Origin: Caballeronia sp. LZ062
GTDB lineage: Bacteria; Pseudomonadota; Gammaproteobacteria; Burkholderiales; Burkholderiaceae
Length of the DNA stretch: 64,000 bases
Reading direction: 5' to 3'
Assembly (NCBI RefSeq): GCF_031450785.1
Contig: NZ_JARTWB010000002.1
Location: forward strand, 1-64,000
Below, piece by piece: positions 52,079 to 61,254 of the stretch. The position numbers were made by a program, and so were the translations under genes. The notes below the pieces were generated by a model that worked only from the letters and a program-made list of their open reading frames with translations, was not told the origin of the DNA and made no database searches. Numbering within the stretch: position 1 is the stretch's first letter; every line of letters starts with the position of its first letter.

Positions 52079-53329
52079 ATGAACGAAATACTGGAAGACC
52101 AGGAAGCGCTGGAGGCACTGTCACGCCTTGACGAGCGTTTGAATCACGAACGCGTCGTGCATGACGGCGAACTCCGTACATTGGTTCATGCGAGCAGCCG
52201 ATATCTGTTCTATATCGATCAGTTCGTCAGGGAGATCGAGCAGGGAGCGAGATTGGGATTCGTCGAAGAACTGACCCCGTATGCAAAGAAAAAACGGATA
52301 CGAACGTTTCCGCTGGCAAAGAAGTACTACAGGAAACTGAATGACTGGCTAGGCCGTTACTCGGAGCGAGCATCATATTCAACGCATATCGAAGCGTTCT
52401 ACGATGCATGCAAGGAACTTGGACTCATCGGCAAGAATCGGTTCGGATTTGGTGAGCCAGGCGACACCGATATTGACAATGACATCCCGTATACGAGCTG
52501 GTTCAACGAACTGGTTATGAAGATTCATGAGCGTTGCAGTAGACGCGAGTTCAAGGAACGCGAGCGATTGCGCAGGGTCCGCGAAAAGGAACAAATCAGG
52601 CGTCTTGAAGAGTTTGAAGCGGAACTCTTCTCCCTAAGAGGTAGGTCGCGGTGGCTGGTGCTCAGTTTGACGATGGAGTATCGGGCCGAGTATCGTCGAT
52701 GGATCACGATTGACGATGTGCAGAAGCATCGCGACAAGTTCTTTGAGAAACGCCGCTCCAAAAGGCACCTCATGTCGTGCGTCAAGGCCTACGTCTGGGC
52801 CATGGAAGAAGGCGAGAAAACTGGGTTTCACCTGCATGTGCTTCTATTTTGCGAATGCGTGACAAGAGACGACGAGGGATTGGCGCATCAGATAGGAAAC
52901 TATTGGAATGAAGAAGTAACGGAAGGCAAGGGGAAGTTCTGGAACAGCAACCAAGAGTGGTTGAAGTCAAGATATGCCAAGCATGGGCACGGTGTCGGAG
53001 TCGGCCAGATCGACCGCACTAACGATGGCATGCGAGAGGCACTACGTGTGAATCTGCGGTACGTTGTGAAAGCCGAACAATTCTTTCAGATAAGGTGCGA
53101 TGGCAATGTCCGTTCGTTCGGCATGAGCGGGGTGCCAAAGAGGCTCAAGGACGGTCGTCCTCGTAAGGGTGGCGCCGTTGGTGTCGAGAAAGATTGTGAT
53201 GGCCAGTTCGAAGGCATGCAGCAGGAAGATGACGTTGTGCGGCAACAGGCTGCAGACGCTACATGCCACTGGCGCAAGTCGGGGGTGCCGTTGCCCTTTC
53301 CAATTGAGGCGACCGTATCGGTAGACTGA
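52079..53329 (+). CDS. YagK/YfjJ (inovirus Gp2)-like protein, paralogue 2
   Basis: A 416-aa protein. It shows the full family pattern: EEGEKTGFHLHVLLFCEC (H-L-H, possible HUH-type metal site), then IGNYWNEEVTEGKGKFWNSN, then VGVGQIDRTNDGMREALRVN and YVVKAEQFFQIR. This is the conserved C-terminal domain of inovirus Gp2 and YfjJ-type proteins, thought to be replication-related. The ATG at 52079 (MNEILEDQEAL) is chosen over the upstream start, whose 56 residues look non-coding. It is the best candidate for the element's replication protein. Confidence 0.75.
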   Translation: MNEILEDQEALEALSRLDERLNHERVVHDGELRTLVHASSRYLFYIDQFVREIEQGARLGFVEELTPYAKKKRIRTFPLAKKYYRKLNDWLGRYSERASYSTHIEAFYDACKELGLIGKNRFGFGEPGDTDIDNDIPYTSWFNELVMKIHERCSRREFKERERLRRVREKEQIRRLEEFEAELFSLRGRSRWLVLSLTMEYRAEYRRWITIDDVQKHRDKFFEKRRSKRHLMSCVKAYVWAMEEGEKTGFHLHVLLFCECVTRDDEGLAHQIGNYWNEEVTEGKGKFWNSNQEWLKSRYAKHGHGVGVGQIDRTNDGMREALRVNLRYVVKAEQFFQIRCDGNVRSFGMSGVPKRLKDGRPRKGGAVGVEKDCDGQFEGMQQEDDVVRQQAADATCHWRKSGVPLPFPIEATVSVD

Positions 53330-53542
53330 AATCGAGCGTAACGGCAAGAAGGAAGAGCCAAGCAGCGGCTCTTCTTTCTCGCTGGTGTCGGCGAAGATGT
53401 TCGGCACGTTCGGCCGTGCGACCGCCGGTGATCATGAACACCGATTTAGTAGTCAAACGTAAGACCGTTGTCGGGCCAACAGCGGTCGTTCCCGACCTTC
53501 GCGGAAATCGTGGACAATTGCAGCGTCCAACAAGCGAGCGCG

Positions 53543-53905
53543 ATGGCTATGAGTAGCAAACTGCTGATCTTTAGCGAGAGAAACGATAAATTCGATATCG
53601 ATGACACCATTGCACTCATCGAAGCGTTGAAGGGCATCTCAGACCCCAGAAGGGGAGAATTCATCGGCGCGATCTTCGAGGCGGATTTCGAATCCAACGG
53701 GAATACGACCATCGTAAGAATCTCCACCGACGCGGAAACGATAACGGCCGAAGGGCTCGGGGATGAATCGCTGATGTTCGCTCTGTCGCTTCAACGGCAC
53801 ACCGCCATCAGGTTACGAGCGGTTGACATGGATGACAGCTCCGATTTGATGCTGGTTGACATTGCGTCGATTGACGCTTTTCGTGACGCCATAGAAAAGC
53901 GGTAG
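53543..53905 (+). CDS. Hypothetical protein, 120 aa
   Basis: A small acidic protein with mixed strands and helices (FDIDDTIALIEALKGISDP, then FIGAIFEADFESNG, then VRISTDAETITAEGLG). No family recognised. The ATG at 53543 or 53549 is preferred to the upstream TTG. It lies between the replication module and the metallo-hydrolase gene, at a place where accessory cargo is common. Confidence 0.55.
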   Translation: MAMSSKLLIFSERNDKFDIDDTIALIEALKGISDPRRGEFIGAIFEADFESNGNTTIVRISTDAETITAEGLGDESLMFALSLQRHTAIRLRAVDMDDSSDLMLVDIASIDAFRDAIEKR

Positions 53906-54168
53906 AAATGTCCAGCTGTCCTTAATGTGTCGGAGGCGTCCTGCCCTGTGAGTCCGCACCCGGCCATCAGTAGACCTTACACTGTCATTGTCCCATATCG
54001 AGCCTGCATCGCTTGACTATGTTAGCTTCATAGAAGGGGTAAAGCCAGAAGCCAGCCATGATCGCTCTGTTTTACCCATAGTTAGGTATTGCACCAGAGT
54101 CGCCCCTGAGCGGAGATCGAGACTTATCCTGGTGACGGCCGCGCTCGGTTATTTTAAAATTCACGTTT

Positions 54169-55572
54169 ATGAAAAGAAGAAATATGCTTACGTTTGCCGA
54201 ACACGAGTTTATGCCGGTAGGCCAGGGACTCTTCGCTGTGGGGGCTATAGGCCAATCCGATGACGATGCTCCGCGGTTTCGCTGGGTATTTGATTGCGGG
54301 ACGCTATCGGGGCCGGCGCTGGTTGAGGGCGCGCTTGACCGACTCGAGGCCGATGTCAAACGAGGCAGTGCAGGCAAGCCTTCGTTGGATTTGGTCGCGA
54401 TCTCTCATTTCGATACTGACCATTTGAGTGGGCTGGCGGATCTGCTGAAGCGATTTCGCGTCGAGATCCTTATGCTTCCGTTCACACATCTGGCCCAACG
54501 ACTGGGGTACATGTATTCGCGGCGACAGTACACTGCGAAGGTAGATCGCGCGTACTACATCGACCCGATCGGGACGATCTTGGGGATAGAAGGCGTGGAC
54601 ATCGGCCAGATCCTTCTAGTGCCTCCATCCAATGCCAAACCGGTCTCGGACCAGCGAGATCCGCCAACCGCGCCGACGCTCCCCCCTGGATTGAATGACG
54701 AAAGGCGTAGAGAACCCGAGAGACTCGTGTTTGATGAAGACGACGTTGAAGACGCGTTCGATCGCGTGGAGCTCGAGGTAATGCGAGCGTCTGCAGCACC
54801 GCGACATGTCCCCGTTCGCGTAATGAAAGCTGGTTCCGCGGCCACGTGTTTGGGTGTCTGGGAGTTTGTTCCCTATAACGAGCCGAGGAGCACGAGCAAA
54901 GCCACCGCCGATTTCCTTCATCGAGTCGAGGCTAAACGCGCAGCCCTTCTCTTGTCTTCCTCGCCAGAGGCGCGGACGGTCGCCATTTCCGAGCTCCGGA
55001 AAACGTATGACTTGCACTTCGGCGACTCCGCGAAAGCAAGAAATGTCATTTCGCTATATCTGTATTCAGGTCCAATCGCGCGGCATTTGCAGACTCTGTC
55101 GGTCGGCCAGAATCCTCTCATGACCGTGAATCGGAACTGTATGTGGGGCTGCCCTATTTGTTGGGAAAATTGGTTTGACGCAACGCAATTACCTTGCGTA
55201 GGTGATGCTAGCGGCGTGCTCTACACTGGCGACGGCTACGTCAACAAGCAAAGTCGGTGGGACGAAATGCAATACTATTTCGGCAAGCAGCGAACCGCAC
55301 GCCTGGTTGCCCTCCAAGTCATGCATCATGGTGCTCGTGCCAACTGGTTTAAAGGCATCGCCAAACTGATTGGTCCGACGATCAGCGTCTTTAGCTCAGA
55401 CCCAGAGCGCGGAACAAGACCGAAGAAGGGTAAACTCAACGGTTCCGCAAACGCCGCACGGAAACCTCATGAGCCCCATCCTCACGCCGACGTGCTGCAA
55501 GACTTTGGACCATACTACCCGGTGCAAGCCGACAAGTTCCAAGGCGTCCAGATCCTGACCACATATGGCTGA
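54169..55572 (+). CDS. Metallo-beta-lactamase-fold hydrolase with a large insertion
   Basis: A 467-aa protein. The zinc motif appears as AISHFDTDHLSG near residue 80 (HxDxDH form), LYTGDGYVN near residue 352 supplies the bridging Asp, and LQVMHHGARANW near 385 the last His. Between them is an insertion of some 200 residues with a proline-rich acidic stretch (PTAPTLPPGLN, FDEDDVEDAFD) and a CMWGCPICW cluster. The layout recalls ComEC/Rec2-type metallohydrolases often found in defence islands. An ATG 5 codons later (54184) may be the true start. Substrate unknown. Confidence 0.78.
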   Translation: MKRRNMLTFAEHEFMPVGQGLFAVGAIGQSDDDAPRFRWVFDCGTLSGPALVEGALDRLEADVKRGSAGKPSLDLVAISHFDTDHLSGLADLLKRFRVEILMLPFTHLAQRLGYMYSRRQYTAKVDRAYYIDPIGTILGIEGVDIGQILLVPPSNAKPVSDQRDPPTAPTLPPGLNDERRREPERLVFDEDDVEDAFDRVELEVMRASAAPRHVPVRVMKAGSAATCLGVWEFVPYNEPRSTSKATADFLHRVEAKRAALLLSSSPEARTVAISELRKTYDLHFGDSAKARNVISLYLYSGPIARHLQTLSVGQNPLMTVNRNCMWGCPICWENWFDATQLPCVGDASGVLYTGDGYVNKQSRWDEMQYYFGKQRTARLVALQVMHHGARANWFKGIAKLIGPTISVFSSDPERGTRPKKGKLNGSANAARKPHEPHPHADVLQDFGPYYPVQADKFQGVQILTTYG

Positions 55573-56085
55573 CGCTTGGAAGCAGTGTCGAATCAATGCT
55601 TCAGCCGCCTTTGGATTCACATTGATTTGCGGGTTGAGTAGTCCATAAAACCTAGCGTGCCCGGTGCGGGAACGAGGGCCGACGAGGTCAAAGACGAACG
55701 TCCGGTACTGGTCGGGTGCCGCCCGTGACGACGGGCGGGACGCGGCCATTTCCTGCCGTTCGCCTTATGCGAGGAGCGGTTGTACAAGCGGCAGCTTCAT
55801 TTCTTTTTCTGCCATTAGCCGCTTTGGCGATGTTGCTCTCTTCGGATATCGAGGCTCACTACGCTCTGCGTCTGCACGCTATCGCATTGCAGGCCATGCG
55901 CCTTCCGCAGTCGCTCACCTTACAAGCTTATGCAAACGCCTCCAACCTTCCAATTAAGATCACCCGCCGAGGTCATCGACCAGTCGGGGTCATTCTAAAC
56001 GCAGCGTTTCCGCTGACAGGCGATAGCCGTCCGGCATTGCGTTGAGCAAACAGCGAATTCGCTTCCCATCGAGCAACACTACTTC
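55573..56085. other. Region with no confident gene
   Basis: About 510 bases between converging genes. An ORF at 55716-56045 (109 aa) has one hydrophobic stretch but no ribosome site or family resemblance. I do not call it. Confidence 0.45.
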
Positions 56086-56655
56086 TCAGCGGACAACGCC
56101 GAATGAATCGCGAAACGCATTCATAACGAGCATATACTGCCTGCGTATCTCCTGCTTACGCGCGACGTTCCCGCTCATGAATTTCAGCGACCATCCTGGA
56201 TCCCATTCATAGTTGCAGTGAATGGTGCGATCGCCGTCCGGTCCCTTGATGTATGAACGGATCTTGGCATCCTGACCCGAACCAACGTACGGCTCGAATA
56301 GAATCTCCATGTACAACTGGTACGCCTTATATACATCTTCGCTGAACAGATGCCGATATATGTTGATAGTCCTATCTAATTCTCGCTTTGTACTTATGAC
56401 GTCATTAGGAGAAATCTCTTTCCAATGGCCCACCCAAGCGTAGAAGCAGAAAAGCGTATTCAATTGAGGAGCTATTGTGTCGTAAACTGCCAACCTCTTC
56501 TCTATGAGCTTTTGATTTGACCACTGAGCGTGCTCGAGCCGCTTCAGGCGGCGGCTAATAAACCAACCAAATGCGGCAACCGACAACGGAGTCAGCACTC
56601 CCACAAAAAGCTTCACCACCTCGAGTGAATTCCACGGACCGCTGAACTGTTGCAT
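56086..56655 (-). CDS. Hypothetical one-TM membrane protein, 189 aa
   Basis: One N-terminal membrane helix (about residues 13-31: VVKLFVGVLTPLSVAAFGW) is followed by a basic stretch ISRRLKRLEHAQW and a helical cytosolic domain. The domain carries AVYDTIAPQLNTLFCFYAWVG and YRHLFSEDVYKAYQLYMEIL. The ATG at 56655 has AAGGAA upstream, which decides the start over longer readings. It resembles unnamed membrane proteins found singly in genomic islands; I know no function. Confidence 0.7.
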   Translation of the reverse strand: MQQFSGPWNSLEVVKLFVGVLTPLSVAAFGWFISRRLKRLEHAQWSNQKLIEKRLAVYDTIAPQLNTLFCFYAWVGHWKEISPNDVISTKRELDRTINIYRHLFSEDVYKAYQLYMEILFEPYVGSGQDAKIRSYIKGPDGDRTIHCNYEWDPGWSLKFMSGNVARKQEIRRQYMLVMNAFRDSFGVVR

Positions 56656-57138
56656 AAAAATTCCTTTCCAGGTAGCTGACGCTTCGATGCTGTTGGTTCC
56701 AACGAGGCGATGAGCGCGAAATTGTGTCGTTCTCGCATGCCCCGTATTCTCTTCGTCCTTATCGAGCGCGCCCTGGTGTGTCGTCTCGCCCAGCACGCAA
56801 CGTCGTGCGGCGAGTGACCGTTGTACTTCTAGGGCGGACGCTGAGATCTTACCTCCCCAAAGGCTGCTCCGGGTCGGCATGCGTCCTTTGCCGCCGTCCG
56901 GAGCCGACGGTCAGTCGCACCGCGTGCTCCTGCCGACGTCTGGGCGCCGGGTTGAGACGCCCCGCGGCTTCGCCATGGCGTGAAAGGGTTCCTAGAAAGA
57001 AAGTGAGACTGATCACTCTGTCAGTCACGTTTGTCATTTCGGCAAAAACCTGCAAGAAAAGCAGCATTTGAGCCGCTATCGACTGACGCGCGACTTTGGG
57101 AAACTCTTCTCATCATTTAGCCCGTCAGGAGATAACCC
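56656..57138. other. Region with no confident gene
   Basis: About 480 bases between divergent units. Open frames on both strands are short and rich in Arg and Pro, as expected from non-coding GC-rich DNA. No repeat or RNA gene was seen. Confidence 0.45.
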
Positions 57139-57561
57139 ATGCATTCCAACCTTCCCCGTTGTGTCTATCTAAGCGCCGATGATGTCGTTCGCCTTGTGCA
57201 GCGCGCGGGGCTGTCACACTGTATCGCAGGTATGGCCGAACGCATTGAACGCGACTTTTTGCGGTGGCCCGATTTCGACAAGAGCGCGCGGGTCGCATGC
57301 CATTCAGAGGATGGCGTGATCGAACTGATGCCGATTGCAGACTCAAAGGAATTTGCCTTCAAATACGTGAACGGACACCCGAAGAACGCGCGTCAAGGCT
57401 TGCCTACTGTTATGGCTTTCGGCGTACTGGCCGACGTCGATACAGGCGCGCCGCGCTTGTTATCCGAATTGACGCTGACGACAGCGATCCGCACGGCCGC
57501 AACGTCGGCGCTCGCAGCGCGCCAACTCGCGCGTCCTGAATGCCGTGTGATGGCGCTTATC
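57139..57561 (+). pseudogene. Ornithine cyclodeaminase-family gene, truncated at its 3' end
   Basis: The first 140 codons are a good N-terminal half of an ornithine cyclodeaminase/mu-crystallin protein: VYLSADDVVRLVQRAGL, then the substrate-binding FKYVNGHPKNARQG, then LTLTTAIRTAATSALAARQL, ending at CRVMALI. The next residues should begin the NAD-binding GxGxxG domain, but the reading changes abruptly to unrelated sequence. The frame stays open by chance to 57741. Without the NAD domain the product cannot be active. Confidence 0.75.
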
Positions 57562-58150
57562 GTCCGGCGCTTCGAGGTTGGCAATCGACTGCGCAGCGAG
57601 CAACACCGCGCACGCCAACAACTTGAATTCGTCAATGCCGACCTTGACGTGGGCCGGTCGCTTGCGATACACACACTTGCTTTCGGCCGTCAGCTTGGGG
57701 ATATAGGCCTTCGTCGCAGCCTTCCCACCAGGTCAGCCTGATCGCCGCGCACGTACTCCATGGCGTCTTTTCCCGAACACTGCTCAATGGAATGACCCTT
57801 GCGCTTCACCGACCGCGCGAAGGTTTCGCCGCGACCACTCGCGCAAGGAATCCGGTTCCGGCGATCGAGCGGCTACTTTTTTGAGGGTGCTGCCGTTCGG
57901 ACGCAACTGCGTCGCGCCCGACGACCGTCTCTTCATGGCCGACCCCGGAAGTTCGTCGGACGCCCGCTCGCCGCTGATCGCGTCGATCCGCGAGCTTCCT
58001 TTGGCGCCCCTCAACGGCCACCTGGCGTTGCAGATCTCCGTCGTCGCTTACGGGAGGCAGAACAACCCTCCGCTGTCAGGCAGGCGTAGACACACCCGGT
58101 CAATTTGTCCGCTGGCCTTGGCTGTTGTTGGTTTCGTCGCCCGCCCGCTC
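57562..58150 (-). other. Unidentified coding remnant on the - strand
   Basis: Directly after the broken cyclodeaminase gene, the - strand shows a protein-like piece, KAYIPKLTAESKCVYRKRP followed by HVKVGIDEFKLLACAVLLAA, and further upstream VKRKGHSIEQCSGKDAMEYV, in different frames. I recognise no family. It looks like the 3' part of a decayed gene joined to the cyclodeaminase fragment. Confidence 0.4.
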
Positions 58151-58152
58151 AA

Positions 58153-59286
58153 TCAAGCAGGCCTCGTCATTTTGAACGTCGCGTCGCCGTCAGCTTTTAG
58201 GTCGATCTCAATGTTGATATCGTTCATCTCGTTGTTTAATTCGCAAAGCCCACGTAACTCTGCCTCGCTGAGATGGTATCTCTCGAAGTGGTCGACTCCA
58301 GGCTTTGAAACGGCTTCTAACAGGATCTCTAGCGGCCAAGTTGGATCAATGCCTCCTTGGACAAATCGATCGCCGAGATCTTTAAGCTTTCGCCCAACGT
58401 TGTCTCCCTCCAAGAATTTCGCCAGCTCGGCTTGGAATGAAACGATCCCAACGTCGGCCGCCCTGTCATGGAGCGGCATGAAATCTTGGTCGGACGACAC
58501 GATGCAAATTGAATCAACCTCTTTGTTATGAAAAGCATCCATCGCTCTCATGACAATGCGCGTGTCGACTTCCTTTTCGTCGAAGCGGCTTACACCTTTC
58601 GGTCCGACATAAAGGCTAAAGAATCCCGCTTCCGATTTAGAGTGTTCGATGTTGTCTTTTAGGCAAGCCGCAAAGTCGTCGTAAGCAGCGTAATCCCTCT
58701 GGAACTTACCTTTTTCCTCGATAATGCCTTGTTTCAATTGTTCTAATTGCTTTTGCGCCTCTATGCTACCTTTTCTGGCTTCTTTCAACAGGCGCCACTC
58801 AATGTCCTCGAATGGCGCGGGCGCGTAAAACAACTCGAAGTTGGGAATGACGTTGAGGTAAACGGCGTTTGACGCGACCCGCAATTCTTCGCCTAGATGA
58901 GGCCGTCCGTCGATGTAATCGACCTTCACCGAGTCCACCAGCGCCTTATAGTCAGCTGATGGCATGGGCTGCATGGCGAGGACGCGCCGCGTCATTACCT
59001 CAAATGTTCTCTTAATCTGCAAATACGCGAACCGGCTGAGGACCAATCCATCCTCGATTGGGAAACTGTGTCCGGAGAGCCACTTGTGCAGGGCGAGATA
59101 CATGCCTTGAAGATCGACAAGAACTAGGCTCCTGTGGTCCACCCGCCTCGAACCCGCTAGTTCTATTCCGTGGTTTGCTGCGTTGATCTGCGCGGCAATA
59201 AGGCTCTTCCATTTATCGGCTGCCGCAGCCTTTTCAGCTGCAAACCTAAGCCCATTCGGTTGCCGCCCAAGCCCAGTCTTTCGCAT
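58153..59286 (-). CDS. NYN-domain (PIN-like RNase) protein
   Basis: A 377-aa soluble protein. The N-terminal part has SLVLVDLQGMYLALHKW, with the first Asp of the NYN fold. The diagnostic part is KEVDTRIVMRAMDAFHNKEV followed by SICIVSSDQDFMPLHD near residue 260, where the conserved Asp residues form the metal site. The fold belongs to the PIN-like ribonucleases. A central lysine- and glutamate-rich helix (about residues 165-205) is an insertion. It is a single gene in the island; a role in RNA decay or defence is inference. Confidence 0.78.
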   Translation of the reverse strand: MRKTGLGRQPNGLRFAAEKAAAADKWKSLIAAQINAANHGIELAGSRRVDHRSLVLVDLQGMYLALHKWLSGHSFPIEDGLVLSRFAYLQIKRTFEVMTRRVLAMQPMPSADYKALVDSVKVDYIDGRPHLGEELRVASNAVYLNVIPNFELFYAPAPFEDIEWRLLKEARKGSIEAQKQLEQLKQGIIEEKGKFQRDYAAYDDFAACLKDNIEHSKSEAGFFSLYVGPKGVSRFDEKEVDTRIVMRAMDAFHNKEVDSICIVSSDQDFMPLHDRAADVGIVSFQAELAKFLEGDNVGRKLKDLGDRFVQGGIDPTWPLEILLEAVSKPGVDHFERYHLSEAELRGLCELNNEMNDINIEIDLKADGDATFKMTRPA

Positions 59287-59776
59287 TTCCTAGCCCAAAA
59301 GTTTTATCGAAGGGTACGTCTGGCGAATCGCGGCAATCCTAACATGCGGAACCGCCGATTCCCTCGGCGCAATGGGCAACGACGAGTCTGAGAAAAAGCC
59401 TTCGAACTCGCTGGGATGTACCGACCCCCGGGCGAGCAGCCCATGGGATCGCCGTCGAAGCGGGTTGACCGTGACAGACATCCGTTCATTTCCGGCGCTA
59501 AGACCGCCATCTGGATCAATAGGTTATGGCTGCTGAAGCAAGGCGCCGGAGTGTCGTTAGTAATAACATAGAGTCGGCTCGCCACCCTTCTGCAAAACCA
59601 ATCTGCCGCTCCGGTCCGCACCGGACCATCGAATCAACGCCCTTCGTGGCAGATGTGAGGCAGCGCAGTACGTCGCTTGCAGTTATTCAATTCTTAGCGT
59701 GAAATAGCGCCGCTAGCTTCCGCTGCTGTCCGTCAATCACAGCAACGGCCACACGACGCAAGCTTGGAGACTAAAA
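59287..59776. other. Region with no confident gene
   Basis: About 490 bases between divergent genes. No frame of protein-like composition, repeat or RNA gene is apparent. Promoters of the NYN gene and of the 222-aa gene should lie here. Confidence 0.45.
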
Positions 59777-60445
59777 ATGACGTTGCAAGTGTACTCGCAG
59801 GACGAATTTCCGCTACCTTATGGTACGAAGGCCATATCCGCACAGGGTGTATGCCTGTACCACGTTTATACGGGGCGTAACGCTTGGCACTCGACGTGGA
59901 TACAGAGATACAACAGTGAGAGTATGCATGCTTCATTATTCGCGGCCAAACGCTATGCTGAAACGCTACGAAAGGCTGGCACGGTGGTTTATATCCAAGA
60001 ACTGCCAGCGCTTGTAGTCCGAAGCAAAGCAGGATGCCTCATCGCAACGCAAATCAACACGGAATCTCCTCTGCGAGAATATAAGCCCTATATCAAGATG
60101 GAGAGTGGTACTCCGCAATCGAGGGAGTGGGGCCTGCACTGGTTACATAAGGAATCAGATCTACGGAGGATTGCAGATTCCCTGCAAGCAACAAGCAGTT
60201 GGTGGCGAGTTCCGCCCCCCCGTCAAGATTCGGTAGTTTTGCTAGCCTCGGACGACCCCTTTGAGGAGTTCGGTCCATTGGATACTAACCCGAGTCTTTT
60301 TCGCAGCCTTGCGCTTGGCGGCAACTACACGTTGGCGTGGGAATCAACAGACCGGGTTCTCAATCCTGAGCCTGTCCAATATCTTGAGCGTATGTTTTCA
60401 ATCGCGAACTCGGCTGTATTTTCGGACGGTCGATGGAATGACTAG
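59777..60445 (+). CDS. Hypothetical protein, 222 aa
   Basis: A soluble protein rich in aromatic residues with no recognised domain. GGAGACTAAAA precedes the ATG, a good ribosome site. The N-terminal part reads YHVYTGRNAWHSTWIQRYNS and the C-terminal half has WWRVPPPRQDSVVLLASDDP. Its stop codon lies inside the start of the next small gene (ATGACTAG), so the two are coupled. Function unknown. Confidence 0.7.
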   Translation: MTLQVYSQDEFPLPYGTKAISAQGVCLYHVYTGRNAWHSTWIQRYNSESMHASLFAAKRYAETLRKAGTVVYIQELPALVVRSKAGCLIATQINTESPLREYKPYIKMESGTPQSREWGLHWLHKESDLRRIADSLQATSSWWRVPPPRQDSVVLLASDDPFEEFGPLDTNPSLFRSLALGGNYTLAWESTDRVLNPEPVQYLERMFSIANSAVFSDGRWND

Positions 60446-60680
60446 CGTGACCCGGCGGAGCCTAGCTAAAGCCGAATCGAAGCGACGATTTCCAGCCGAA
60501 CAGCGAAACAACTTCGAAAAAAAGATGCATTCCCTCACTAATAGCACACGGAAAGAGATTGAAGCTCGCCTTGCAGGGCTGGGTTACGTTCCTAGTGGTA
60601 CTGGGTGGCGCGTGGTTTCGCTGACTGGCACGCGTGCGCACGTAACACTTTGCGTGGCGGCAGTTTTGTCATATGTCTGA
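60438..60680 (+). CDS. Small basic hypothetical protein, 80 aa
   Basis: Starts at the ATG overlapping the end of the 222-aa gene and runs in another frame. It is strongly basic (TSVTRRSLAKAESKRRF, then QRNNFEKKMHSLTNSTRKE) and ends with a hydrophobic HVTLCVAAVLSYV. It may be a small nucleic-acid-binding or regulatory protein. No homologue recognised; the overlap is the main support for its being real. Confidence 0.5.
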   Translation: MTSVTRRSLAKAESKRRFPAEQRNNFEKKMHSLTNSTRKEIEARLAGLGYVPSGTGWRVVSLTGTRAHVTLCVAAVLSYV

Positions 60681-60835
60681 CAAACACGCAGAGCGGTACG
60701 GTTGGCGCCACGGTGTCGTGGTTCCGAGACCTAGCTGCACATAGGTTCGATGTCAACAGTTGGGTCGAAGACGATGAGCTATTCCGACGGCTCGCTAGAG
60801 CGATCATCAATGATGAGACATTAATGGCGAATTGA
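60673..60835 (+). pseudogene. Possible broken small gene
   Basis: An ATG at 60673 overlaps the previous stop (ATGTCTGA) and reads MSDKHAERYGWRHGVVVPRP before an early stop. The neighbouring frame then gives a protein-like DVNSWVEDDELFRRLARAII up to a stop at 60835. One frameshift would join them into a protein of about 55 residues. A sequencing error or real decay are both possible. Confidence 0.35.
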
Positions 60836-61254
60836 ATCGACCGCGACTTTTGAGTTCGGTCCGCTTGCGTCAAGCAGAGACCCCGGTAGCAATCAATGCA
60901 GCAACGCTCAGTAGCTAGGCTAGACAATGGATGCTCCGTGTTTACGATCCAAGACTCCGGCGCGAACGCCCGCCTTGACCCGACGGATGGCTCTATCTGC
61001 AGGCAGTTGAGGCGACTCATTCTTGGATGTTTGCGTCTGGAACTGTGCATGCCATTCCGGCCGAGCAGGCGCACGGCTGCTCAAGCTTAATGACCAGTAT
61101 CTGGCGGAACGGACGCCTCTAGATGTCCGCGGCGCGCTGCCAGCGAATGACGCTTCATGGCCGATGCGAGCCCTCCGAAGATAGTCGGCGCCGCCGCACA
61201 ACGGCATGTCAATCATTAGTGTGGACGGCCGCAACAGGCAAAAAAGAGAGCCCA
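60836..61254. other. Region with no confident gene
   Basis: About 420 bases at the start of the degraded right-hand part of the island. No gene, repeat or RNA was recognised. Short ORFs here are arginine-rich shadows. Confidence 0.4.

Noticed and set aside
55716..56045. A 109-aa ORF with a hydrophobic segment
   Set aside because: No ribosome site, no recognised family and mixed composition; too weak to call.
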